Source of the DNA: Pseudolabrys sp963742345
GTDB taxonomy: Bacteria > Pseudomonadota > Alphaproteobacteria > Rhizobiales > Xanthobacteraceae
Assembly (NCBI GenBank): GCA_963742345.1
Contig: CAVULO010000012.1
Span: 186,001 to 250,000, forward strand
Direction: 5' to 3'
DNA: 64,000 nt
This document shows positions 9,811-21,694 of this stretch, one piece after another. Position 1 is the stretch's first letter. Each line of letters starts with the position of its first letter. The notes beneath the pieces were generated by a model. That model did not search any database and was not told the origin of the DNA. It worked only from the letters and a program-made list of their open reading frames with translations. The translations under genes were made by a program, and so were the position numbers.

Positions 9811-10957
9811 GTGCAACGCAGTCTTGACCGTTTTCTGACCACGCATACCGGCAGCCTGCCAAGACCGGATGACCTCATCCGCATGATGTACGCCAAGGAA
9901 GAAGGCGTTCCGGTCGATGCGCAAGCGCTTGTCGACGCGCGTACGCGCAGCGGTGGCCGAGGTTGTCCGAAAACAGGCCGATGCGGGCGTCGATCTCATC
10001 AATGACGGGGAAATGTCGAAGCCGAGCTACGCGACCTACATCAAAGATCGGCTCGACGGGTTCGGCGGTACCGGCAACACTTTCGTCTATCAGGACCTCT
10101 CCGACTTCCCGCGCCTGGAAAAACGCGTGTTCGGCGATCCCGGCCGCTCACGCCGCAAGACGCCGGCCTGCAATGCCCCGATTAGCGTGCGCGACAAGCA
10201 GGCGCCTCAGACCGACGCTGACAATCTCAAGACCGCACTGAAGGAGGTGAAAGCTGCCGGTGGCTTTATGAGCGCCGCGTCGCCCGGGGTGGTGTCGCTG
10301 TTCTTCCGCAACGATCACTACAAAGATTTCGAAAGCTACATGTACGCGATTGCTGACGCCATGCGGCACGAATACGAGACGGTCGCCAGAGCGGGTCTCG
10401 TCCTGCAGATCGATTGCCCCGACCTGGCCATGGGTCGGCATATTCAATATGCGGACTTGAGCCTCCCGGACTTCCGCAAGCGTGCGCAGCTGCACATCGA
10501 GGCGCTCAATCATGCGGTCGCCAATATCCCGGCGGAGCAGCTGCGCATGCATCTCTGCTGGGGCAATTACGAAGGCCCACATCATCGCGATGTGCCGCTC
10601 GCCGACATCGTCGACATCGTGTTTAAGGCAAAGCCAATCGCAATTTCGCTCGAGGCTGCCAATCCGCGCCACGCGCATGAATGGATGCTGTTCGAGAAAG
10701 TGAAGGTGCCAGACGGCAAGGTGCTGATCCCCGGCGTCATCGAATTGAAATCGAATTTCATCGAGCATCCCGAACTGATCGCGCAGCGCATCGGCCGCTA
10801 CGCCAAGCTGGTCGGACGCGAAAACGTCATCGCGGGCTCGGACTGCGGTTACGGCACCTGGGTCGGTCAGGCGGCAGTCGATCCCGACGTGGTATTCGCC
10901 AAACTCAAGGCCATGGCGGAAGGAGCCTCACTCGCCTCGCGACAATTCTGGAAATAG
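9811..10957 (+). CDS. Cobalamin-independent methionine synthase-like (MetE C-terminal domain family) protein, one frameshift
   Basis: About 380 residues, starting at GTG 9811. It opens TTHTGSLPRPDDLIRMMYAK and then shifts frame near 9948-9955 into RAAVAEVVRKQADAGVDLIN. It keeps the UROD/MetE-like barrel: the zinc-site pattern HLCWGNYEGPH (His-x-Cys) and the distal Cys in GSDCGYGTW. It lacks the N-terminal half of true MetE, so it belongs to the short family of epoxyalkane:CoM transferase or methyltransferase-like proteins whose thiol substrate is mostly unknown. The beta-lactamase-like gene follows only 9 bp after it, suggesting co-transcription. Confidence 0.85.
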
Positions 10958-10966
10958 GAAACCAAT

Positions 10967-12190
10967 ATGGCGCTCGAAATTCCGCGGGCGAGTAAACTTG
11001 AAGATGTCGGATTATCGTCGCAGCGACTGCGGCGCCTGCACGATGCCCTACAGTCGGACGTCGATAAAGGCATCGTCCCGGGCGCTGTGGTGCTGGTCGC
11101 GAGGCACGGAAAGATTGCCTGCCTCGACGCACTCGGGCTTCGCGATCGCGAAGCTGGTGCGCCGATGGCTCCGGATACGATCTTTCGAATTGCTTCAATG
11201 ACGAAGCCATTCACCTCGGTCGCCACCATGATGCTGGCGGAGGAAGGCAAATTACTGATCACCGATCCGGTCGGACGCTATCTGCCGGAATTCGCCGATC
11301 TCAAGGTCGCCGTCGACTCCGACAATCCTTCGGCAAAAAAACTCACAAAAGAATCGCAGCAGCGCCAAATGACGGTGCAGGATCTGCTGCGCCATACCTC
11401 AGGTTTGAGCTACGCGCATTTGGCCGGTCCACTGCTCAAGAAGGCCCTTGAGGCCGCCAACCTTGTCGACGAAAAGCAGACCAACGCCGAAATGGCCGCC
11501 AAGCTCGGCAAGCTTCCCCTCGCCTATCAGCCCGGCACGACGTGGCAATATGGCATGTCGACCGATGTTCTCGGCCGCGTGGTTGAGGTCGCGAGCGGCA
11601 TGGATCTTGACCGCTTTATCGTCGAGCGCATCTGCAAGCCGCTCGGCCTCGCCGATACGGGGTTCGGTCCGATCGATGAGGCTCGCACCGCGCAACCACA
11701 GATCGATCCCGCCTCCGGCAAGCGGCCGCCGATGCGCAACACCGCCATTCGGCCGAATTGGATCTCGGGTGGCAGCGCGCTGCTGTCGACGGCGGGCAAC
11801 TATGTGCGGTTCTGCCAAATGCTGCTCAACGGGGGCGAACTCGGCGGTACGCGTCTGCTTTCACCGACGGCCGTAGCGCTGATGACGTCCGACCATCTAA
11901 CGCCGGAAACGCGCCGCAGCCCGTCGACCCCGATGTTGTTTGGGGCTCTGGCGCCAATGCCGGAACTTGGGCTCGGCTTCGGCCTCGGCTTCGCGGTGCG
12001 CACCCATACCGGTCGTAATCCGTTGCCGGGCTCGGTCGGTGATTTTTCCTGGAGCGGCGTGAGCGGCACGTACTTCTGGATAGACCCAAAGCAACAACTG
12101 ATCGCTGTGCTGATGATGCAAGCCCCGATCCAGCGGCTGCACTACCGCTATCTCATGCGCACGCTGGTGTATCAGGCGATCGTCGAGTAA
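10967..12190 (+). CDS. Serine hydrolase, class C beta-lactamase/esterase (EstB) family
   Basis: 407 residues, intact. The SxxK motif is SMTK at 77-80 (Ser77 nucleophile), the Tyr motif is YGMS near 193, and the third motif region is WSGVSGTYFW near 362. There is no signal peptide, so it is likely a cytoplasmic esterase or amidase rather than a periplasmic beta-lactamase. The family includes EstB-type esterases. It lies 9 bp downstream of the MetE-like gene and probably shares its transcript. The substrate cannot be told from sequence. Confidence 0.85.
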   Translation: MALEIPRASKLEDVGLSSQRLRRLHDALQSDVDKGIVPGAVVLVARHGKIACLDALGLRDREAGAPMAPDTIFRIASMTKPFTSVATMMLAEEGKLLITDPVGRYLPEFADLKVAVDSDNPSAKKLTKESQQRQMTVQDLLRHTSGLSYAHLAGPLLKKALEAANLVDEKQTNAEMAAKLGKLPLAYQPGTTWQYGMSTDVLGRVVEVASGMDLDRFIVERICKPLGLADTGFGPIDEARTAQPQIDPASGKRPPMRNTAIRPNWISGGSALLSTAGNYVRFCQMLLNGGELGGTRLLSPTAVALMTSDHLTPETRRSPSTPMLFGALAPMPELGLGFGLGFAVRTHTGRNPLPGSVGDFSWSGVSGTYFWIDPKQQLIAVLMMQAPIQRLHYRYLMRTLVYQAIVE

Positions 12191-12204
12191 CGGCGAAAGA
12201 AAGA

Positions 12205-12279
12205 TGGTGGGCGCGACAGGGATCGAACCTGTGACCCCCTCCATGTCAAGGAGGTGCTCTTCCGCTGAGCTACGCGCCC
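12205..12279 (-). tRNA. tRNA-Val (GAC)
   Basis: Read on the minus strand the acceptor arms GGGCGCG/CGCGCCC pair fully. The anticodon stem CCTCC/GGAGG closes loop TTGACAT, giving anticodon GAC. The T-loop is TTCGATC and the discriminator is A. CCA is encoded (TGG at 12205-12207 on the plus strand). 75 nt. Confidence 0.97.
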
Positions 12280-12336
12280 TTCAACCGTGATTGATCTATC
12301 GGCTCCAAACCGGCGAGGCAAGGCCGCGCAAAAGCG

Positions 12337-12696
12337 CTAGGCGGCCAGCATTTTCTGCACTTCGGTCACAAGCTCGCGCAGGTGGATCGGCTTTGACAAT
12401 ACCTTGGCGTGCTTGGGCGCATTGGAGTCGGCATTGAGCGCCACTGCGGCGAAGCCGGTGATGAACATGATCTTGATATCGGGGTCGAGTTCGGCGGCTC
12501 TTCGGGCCAGTTCGATACCATCCATTTCCGGCATCACGATATCGGTCAGCAGCAGCTCGAACGGTTCCTCCCGTAGCCGGTGATAGGCCGAAAGACCGTT
12601 GTCATAGGAGGTCACGTCGAAACCAGCATTCTGCAACGCCTTCACGAGAAAACGGCGCATGTCGGTATCGTCTTCAGCCAGCAGGATTTTGGACAT
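12337..12696 (-). CDS. cpdR: Response regulator CpdR (single receiver domain)
   Basis: 119 residues, consisting only of a CheY-like receiver. The acidic pair is in AEDDTDMRRF (residues 7-16), the phospho-acceptor is Asp52 in LLLTDIVMPEMDG, the Thr is in FITGFAA and the Lys is in LSKPIHLRE (102). The match to alphaproteobacterial CpdR is very close, including the end EVQKMLAA. In Caulobacter unphosphorylated CpdR primes ClpXP for degradation of substrates such as PdeA and localises the protease that removes CtrA. Phosphorylation by the CckA-ChpT relay switches it off. ATG 12696 was chosen; longer upstream frames are not conserved. Confidence 0.95.
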   Translation of the reverse strand: MSKILLAEDDTDMRRFLVKALQNAGFDVTSYDNGLSAYHRLREEPFELLLTDIVMPEMDGIELARRAAELDPDIKIMFITGFAAVALNADSNAPKHAKVLSKPIHLRELVTEVQKMLAA

Positions 12697-12886
12697 GCTA
12701 CTCAACACCCCGTCTGGCCGCCTTGAGGCCGCCTCAACCGGTCGATTAAGACTTATGCCCGGTAAATAACGAGTGAACCAAAAGCATGGCTTGGCTTTGT
12801 GGCCCAGCCATGAAAAATAGACGGTATAACGAGGTGTTAATGCCCGTCCGACCACAAGGGTATTCCTCTCCTATGGCCTGTTCTTC

Positions 12887-13774
12887 ATGAGCGAAGTCCG
12901 CGACGAGCTTGATCCACCATTCGAAGTCCTGGAGCCCAAAGCGTGCCAGGGGCCGGTATTGTTCAATTCCCCGCACAGTGGCTCGATTTATCCACGCCAT
13001 TTCCTGGCGGCTTGCCGGCTCGATATCGCCACCCTACGCCGCTCGGAAGACAGCTTCGTCGACGAGCTAATCGCCGGCGTGGTCCAATGCGGATATCCGC
13101 TGATGCGCGCGCACTTTCCGCGCTGTTTCGTGGACGTAAACCGCGAACCCTACGAGCTTGATCCGCGTATGTTCGAAGGCCGGCTACCGTCCTTCGCCAA
13201 CACGCGTTCGATGCGGGTGGCGGGCGGCTTGGGGACCGTGGCGCGAGTGGTCGGCGACGCCCAGGAAATCTACGATCAGCGCATCCCGATCGACGACGCA
13301 CTTCGGCGGATCGAGAGCCTTTACAAGCCTTATCACCGCGCCCTGCGCCGCTTGTTTACCCGTTTGCATCGGGATTTCGGCGCCGCTGTGTTGATCGATT
13401 GTCACTCCATGCCTTCGACCGCAGGCCATAGGGATGAACGGCCGCGGCCGGAGTTTGTGCTTGGTGACCGTTATGGCACCAGCTGCGTTGGCGTCGTGGC
13501 GGAGACGGTCGAAAAGACCTTACGGGCGCTCGGATATACGGTCAGCCGCAATAAGCCATATGCTGGCGGCTTCATTACCGAACACTACGGCAATCCGGCT
13601 GCAGGACTGCATGCCATCCAGCTTGAGATCAACCGCGCCCTGTATATGGACGAGCGCCGGTATCAGCGTTCATCGACATTCGATCGGCTGGCAGCGGATA
13701 TGGAGACATTGGCCAAGCGCCTCGGCGAAATCCCGTTTGAGCAACTTCGGCCCTACCGAGCCGCTGCCGAGTAA
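12887..13774 (+). CDS. N-formylglutamate amidohydrolase
   Basis: 295 residues. Key blocks are VLFNSPHSGSIYP (with the conserved SPHSG), RSEDSFVDELIAG, RAHFPRCFVDVNREPYELDP, IDCHSMPS and HYGNPAAGLHAIQLEINRALYMDE. It removes formate from N-formyl-L-glutamate to give glutamate (last step of one histidine breakdown route) or acts on related N-formyl amino acids. It is divergent from cpdR. No other hut genes are nearby, so a role in histidine use is not shown by context. Confidence 0.9.
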   Translation: MSEVRDELDPPFEVLEPKACQGPVLFNSPHSGSIYPRHFLAACRLDIATLRRSEDSFVDELIAGVVQCGYPLMRAHFPRCFVDVNREPYELDPRMFEGRLPSFANTRSMRVAGGLGTVARVVGDAQEIYDQRIPIDDALRRIESLYKPYHRALRRLFTRLHRDFGAAVLIDCHSMPSTAGHRDERPRPEFVLGDRYGTSCVGVVAETVEKTLRALGYTVSRNKPYAGGFITEHYGNPAAGLHAIQLEINRALYMDERRYQRSSTFDRLAADMETLAKRLGEIPFEQLRPYRAAAE

Positions 13775-13784
13775 TCAGCCGCTG

Positions 13785-13905
13785 CATAAAAAAAGGGCCG
13801 CTAGCGGATGCGAGCGGCCCAAGTCTAGGGAGGAAACGCCCAAGGAGGGCAGCAGTAGCTCTCGCTACCGCACTGCAACAAGCTACATCGCGACGCACAA
13901 AAATC
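13785..13905 (-). ncRNA. Probable small RNA of the suhB/mmgR (alpha-r8) type
   Basis: In the 345-bp gap between the amidohydrolase and hisN, the minus strand shows two CU-rich stretches (CCCTCCTTGGGCG and TTTCCTCCCTAGAC), then a strong hairpin and a T7 run. CU-rich anti-Shine-Dalgarno stretches followed by an intrinsic terminator are the hallmark of the suhB/mmgR small RNA family, which was named for lying upstream of the inositol-phosphatase-like suhB gene. Here the next plus-strand gene is exactly such an IMPase homologue. The 5' end is a guess. The rest of the gap (13906-14119) shows nothing I can assign. Confidence 0.5.
13788..13820 (-). terminator. Rho-independent terminator of the small RNA
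   Basis: Arms GGGCCGCT (13795-13802) and AGCGGCCC (13813-13820) pair over 8 bp with a 10-nt loop. On the minus strand the stem is followed directly by seven T (13788-13794 as A on the plus strand). It therefore ends leftward transcription and does not serve the plus-strand amidohydrolase. Confidence 0.85.
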
Positions 13906-14119
13906 AAGGTTCAAAGGCGTATTCCCTATGCTATTTTTGCATAGCTGCCGCCCGTCTAAACTCTCCTCCAGCGCACCCATGCGAAAACAATCTAGGTGGA
14001 ACTCCGCAGCGCAGCAGAAAATCTTCCCAAGTTTTGTCCCTACCCCAGATGGCGGTTCGAGTTTGGCGTGCGCCGACAAGCTGACCCGGCGTTAGGCAGA
14101 AGACAGACAACAGGCAGGC

Positions 14120-14899
14120 ATGACAGCCATCGACTTCAGCAGCTTCGTCGATCAGCTCGCCAGCGCGTCGGGCGACACAATTCTCCCGTTCTTCCGCACC
14201 GCCCTGGCGATCGAGAACAAGCAGGCTGGTGGATTCGATCCCGTCACGGCGGCAGACAGGGCGGCGGAGCAGACCATGCGCGCGCTCATCCGCAAGCAGT
14301 TTCCCGATCACGGTATCCTCGGCGAGGAATACGGCTCCGAGCGTATTGACGCCGAATATGTATGGGTCCTCGACCCGATCGACGGCACGAAGTCGTTCAT
14401 TTCCGGCATGCTGGCATGGGGCACGCTCATCGGCCTGATGCGTTTTGGTGAGCCGGTGTTCGGCATGATGAACCAGCCGTTCACGCGCGAGCGTTTCTCT
14501 GGTGACGGGGGTGCTGCGCGGTATCGGGGACCGCCCGGCAACCGCGATCTGCATGTTCGCGGATGCACAAGCATCGCCGATGCACTGATGTTTACGACGA
14601 GCCCGTTGTTGATGAACCGCGATGACCGCGCGGTTTTTGGAAAGCTCGAGGACAAGGTGAAGCTCTCGCGCTACGGCGGCGATTGCTACGCCTATTGCAT
14701 GCTGGCGGCAGGGCTGATCGACCTGATCATCGAAACCGAGATTAAGCCGTATGACATCGTTGCGGTCATCCCGATCATCGCCGGCGCCGGCGGCATTGTC
14801 ACCACGTGGGAGAATGGCCCGGCGCAAAGCGGCGGCCGCATTGTCGTCGCCGGCGACAAACGCGTGCATCAGGCGGCGCTCGAAATACTTGCCGGCTAA
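14120..14899 (+). CDS. hisN: Histidinol-phosphatase, inositol-monophosphatase family
   Basis: 259 residues. Metal ligands are visible in ILGEEYGSE (Glu69/70) and in LDPIDGTKSF (85-94). The C-terminal motif is ETEIKPYDIVAVIPII, where inositol phosphatases have W-D; the P-Y-D form is usual in HisN-type members. It removes phosphate from L-histidinol phosphate in histidine synthesis, Mg2+-dependent. An IMP/CysQ-type role cannot be fully excluded. Its stop overlaps the stop of the convergent hydrolase by 4 nt (CTAA). Confidence 0.88.
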   Translation: MTAIDFSSFVDQLASASGDTILPFFRTALAIENKQAGGFDPVTAADRAAEQTMRALIRKQFPDHGILGEEYGSERIDAEYVWVLDPIDGTKSFISGMLAWGTLIGLMRFGEPVFGMMNQPFTRERFSGDGGAARYRGPPGNRDLHVRGCTSIADALMFTTSPLLMNRDDRAVFGKLEDKVKLSRYGGDCYAYCMLAAGLIDLIIETEIKPYDIVAVIPIIAGAGGIVTTWENGPAQSGGRIVVAGDKRVHQAALEILAG

Positions 14900-15840
14900 A
14901 ACCGCGGCGTGCCAGGCACGAAAGCGTCGAAAGCCGCCCAAAATTGCCCGCGATAGTGATCCTGTTCCTGCAGGATCTCATGCTTGGCGCCAGCGAGGAT
15001 AAGATGGCGGCCGGCAAGCAGATGCTGCCCAAAGGCTTCAATTGCTGGCGTAGAGACAACCTCATCGCGGCCAGCCGCTACCATCAAAATTGGCTGGCGG
15101 ATGCTCGTTGAATATCCAGGTTCTGCAAATTGTCTCATCTGTCGCAGCGCGACGTCGGCCCAAGCCACGGTTGGCGCCCCGAGACCGAGCGCGGGCTCTT
15201 GCTCCAGTACGGCGGCGTTGCGCGCATACCGTACCGGATCCGAGGTCAGCACGTTTCCGATGAAGGATTCGGTGCCGGTGGCGACGGAATCGCCGGTCGG
15301 AACATAAGCACCTCCGCGTCCGATGATTCGCATGAAGCGCGCAAGCGGACCGGCGACGCGCGTAAGACGCCCGGGCGGTAATGCGATCATCGGAGCCGAT
15401 AGCACGATGCGTTCGAACCAGCGGCTACCGTCATGGCAGGCGCGGATCGCCACCGCCGCACCCATGGAATGGGCGAGTGCAAAAATGGGCGGCGGACAAT
15501 CGGGCAGCACGACCTGCGCCATTACTGCTTCGAGGTCGGTAATGTAATTTGAGAAATTCCGTACGTAACCCTTTTGGCGATCGGACAGCGCACGGTCGGA
15601 AAGGCCCTGCCCGCGCCAGTCAAAGGTCGCCACCGCGAATCCCCGCGCGTGTAAATCGCGCACGGTCTCAAAATATTTTTCGATGAACTCGGCGCGGCCC
15701 TGCAATACGACCACGGTGCCCTTGCGTCCCGGCGGCGGCGCCCAACGAGCGAAACGCAAATTGACCCCGTCCGGGGTTTTAATCGCGCCGGCCACCACGT
15801 CGTCTGGCACCGGATTGGCGGGAATGGAGACGAGTTTCAT
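14896..15840 (-). CDS. Alpha/beta hydrolase, lysophospholipase/monoglyceride lipase type
   Basis: 314 residues. The nucleophile elbow is AHSMG with Ser125. The oxyanion/RGQG loop is TFDWRGQGLSDR (72-83), followed by a QKGYVRNFSNYITDLEAV segment. The last His is in GAKHEILQEQD and the acid is in AAGRDEVVS. No signal peptide is evident, so it is probably a cytoplasmic or membrane-peripheral hydrolase of lysophospholipids or monoacylglycerols (PldB-like, serine aminopeptidase S33 fold). The gene is divergent from hsp20. Confidence 0.85.
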   Translation of the reverse strand: MKLVSIPANPVPDDVVAGAIKTPDGVNLRFARWAPPPGRKGTVVVLQGRAEFIEKYFETVRDLHARGFAVATFDWRGQGLSDRALSDRQKGYVRNFSNYITDLEAVMAQVVLPDCPPPIFALAHSMGAAVAIRACHDGSRWFERIVLSAPMIALPPGRLTRVAGPLARFMRIIGRGGAYVPTGDSVATGTESFIGNVLTSDPVRYARNAAVLEQEPALGLGAPTVAWADVALRQMRQFAEPGYSTSIRQPILMVAAGRDEVVSTPAIEAFGQHLLAGRHLILAGAKHEILQEQDHYRGQFWAAFDAFVPGTPRF

Positions 15841-15968
15841 GAGGAGGAAAAGTCAACGGTGCGCAGCGCTTCGGGCTTATAGCAGGGTGGCAAGCGCGCT
15901 CAATCCGAGCCCGACGTTGCGGCATAAAATATAAATATTTCAATATCTTACCGACAAGTACGTAAGAC

Positions 15969-15996
15969 CTTGCGGGCCCAAATGTCGCTACCATAT
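15969..15996 (+). promoter_or_regulatory. Candidate heat-shock (RpoH-type) promoter of hsp20
   Basis: CTTGCG at 15969-15974 and CCATAT at 15991-15996 are separated by 16 bp, resembling the CTTG...C(C/T)AT core of alphaproteobacterial sigma-32 promoters. Start would be expected near 16003, exactly where the first hairpin of the leader begins. Only a pattern match. Confidence 0.4.
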
Positions 15997-16002
15997 CAAG
16001 CA

Positions 16003-16084
16003 CGCGCAGGCCTTATGGCTGCGCACGGTTAGGTTCGGCCATTCGGCGGACCACCGCATGTCGCTCAACAAAGGAGGATATGCC
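16003..16084 (+). promoter_or_regulatory. ROSE-like RNA thermometer in the hsp20 5' UTR
   Basis: The leader folds into three hairpins. The first has arms GCGCAG/CTGCGC (16004-16024) and the second has arms GGTTC/GGACC (16032-16052). The third is a weak one in which TCGCT (16061-16065) faces AGGA (16072-16075) of the Shine-Dalgarno across the 6-nt loop CAACAA. The U(U/C)GCU...AGGA pairing with one unpaired G is the defining feature of ROSE elements, which sequester the ribosome site of rhizobial small heat-shock genes until the temperature rises. Spacing from AAGGAGG to ATG 16085 is 7 nt. Confidence 0.65.
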
Positions 16085-16538
16085 ATGCGAACTTTCGATC
16101 TTGCTCCCCTTTACCGTTCTACCGTCGGGTTCGACCGGCTGTTTTCAATGCTGGACGGATTCGAAGTCCACTCCGGGCTACCCGCCCTACAATATCGAGC
16201 GCACCGGTGAGAATGACTACCGCGTCACCGTTGCGGTCGCCGGGTTCAGCGAGAACGAACTTTCGATCGAGGCGAAAGAGAACACGCTGACGATCAAAGG
16301 CAGCAAGCAGGTCAAGGAAGAACAGACGGGCGAGGTGCTCCACCAAGGCATCGCCGCGCGCGCTTTCGAACGCGTCTTCCAGCTTGCCGATCACGTCCAG
16401 GTCAAGAACGCGAGTCTCGAGAACGGGTTGCTGCACGTCGATCTTGTGCGCGAAATCCCCGAGGCAAAGAAACCGCGCCAAATCCCAATCGGCAACGGCC
16501 AAGCCAAGGCCCAGGTCATCGACACCAAGGCGGCCTGA
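16085..16538 (+). CDS. Hsp20 family small heat-shock protein, one frameshift
   Basis: ATP-independent holdase of about 151 residues. It starts at ATG 16085 (MRTFDLAPLYRSTVGFDRLF), seven bases after AAGGAGG; the in-frame ATG at 16080 overlaps the ribosome site and gives an unrelated N-terminus. Homology moves to another frame between about 16160 and 16175 (TPGYPPYNIERTGENDYR), so one indel is present. The alpha-crystallin domain has VAVAGFSENELSIEAKENTL, RAFERVFQLADHV and the terminal strand ASLENGLLHVDLVREIPE. The ending KKPRQIPI carries the I-x-I tail motif used in oligomer assembly. It is followed by a clear terminator. Confidence 0.93.
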
Positions 16539-16562
16539 CCCAAAGCCAGGCTGTGAGACGGC

Positions 16563-16586
16563 AGCGCCCCGGAGTTCCGGGGCGCT
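16563..16586 (+). terminator. Rho-independent terminator after hsp20
   Basis: Perfect 11-bp arms AGCGCCCCGGA/TCCGGGGCGCT separated by two bases and followed by a short T-rich stretch (TTTCGTTG). It lies 25 bp after the hsp20 stop. Confidence 0.8.
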
Positions 16587-16779
16587 TTCGTTGTACCGGC
16601 CGGCTATTTAGGCCCGCTCGCCTCCGCAAGTGCGCGGCCTCCGCGTAATGGCATTGCGCGAATTTCGCGTCCGTGGTCCTGTTCTTGCTTGGTTTAGGAG
16701 CGCCGCCGCAACAAAAGGCATAGTTCCACCCATTCCGGCGTGGACCAGCCTTGTGTGGCGAGGCAAAATTTGGCATGGT

Positions 16780-16808
16780 CTATTAGGACAGTAATGCTGT
16801 CCTAATAG
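16780..16808. promoter_or_regulatory. Perfect 12-bp inverted repeat upstream of gltB (candidate operator)
   Basis: CTATTAGGACAG (16780-16791) and CTGTCCTAATAG (16797-16808) are exact reverse complements with TAATG between them. The AT/GC pattern and lack of a T-run argue against a terminator. It lies about 195 bp before the likely gltB start, in a 465-bp gap (16539-17003) otherwise containing only the hsp20 terminator. The regulator is unknown; a dimeric repressor is likely. Confidence 0.6.
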
Positions 16809-17003
16809 TGGTGGCCTCGGTGGCAGCCTTAGAAGCGGAGGCAGACATCGGTGGCGCCCGACAGGGGGACAGCCCCGGGCGGCGACAAGCCGGACAAGGT
16901 TGTCCTTTCTCGAGATCAGTTAGGCGTTGACCGCGAGAGCCCATGGCCTCGCGGACGTGGTGAGTGCGCCGGAGCATCAGCCGCGCCGGCGAGGCAGGAC
17001 GAG

Positions 17004-21692
<4,689 letters not shown>

Positions 21693-21694
21693 GT

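Noticed and set aside
12205..12279. tRNA-Val as a phage or island attachment site
   Set aside because: No integrase, no direct repeat of the tRNA end was found nearby, and the neighbours are core genes.
13931..14941. 336-codon open frame antisense to hisN
   Set aside because: Shadow frame; no domain, and hisN motifs are on the plus strand.
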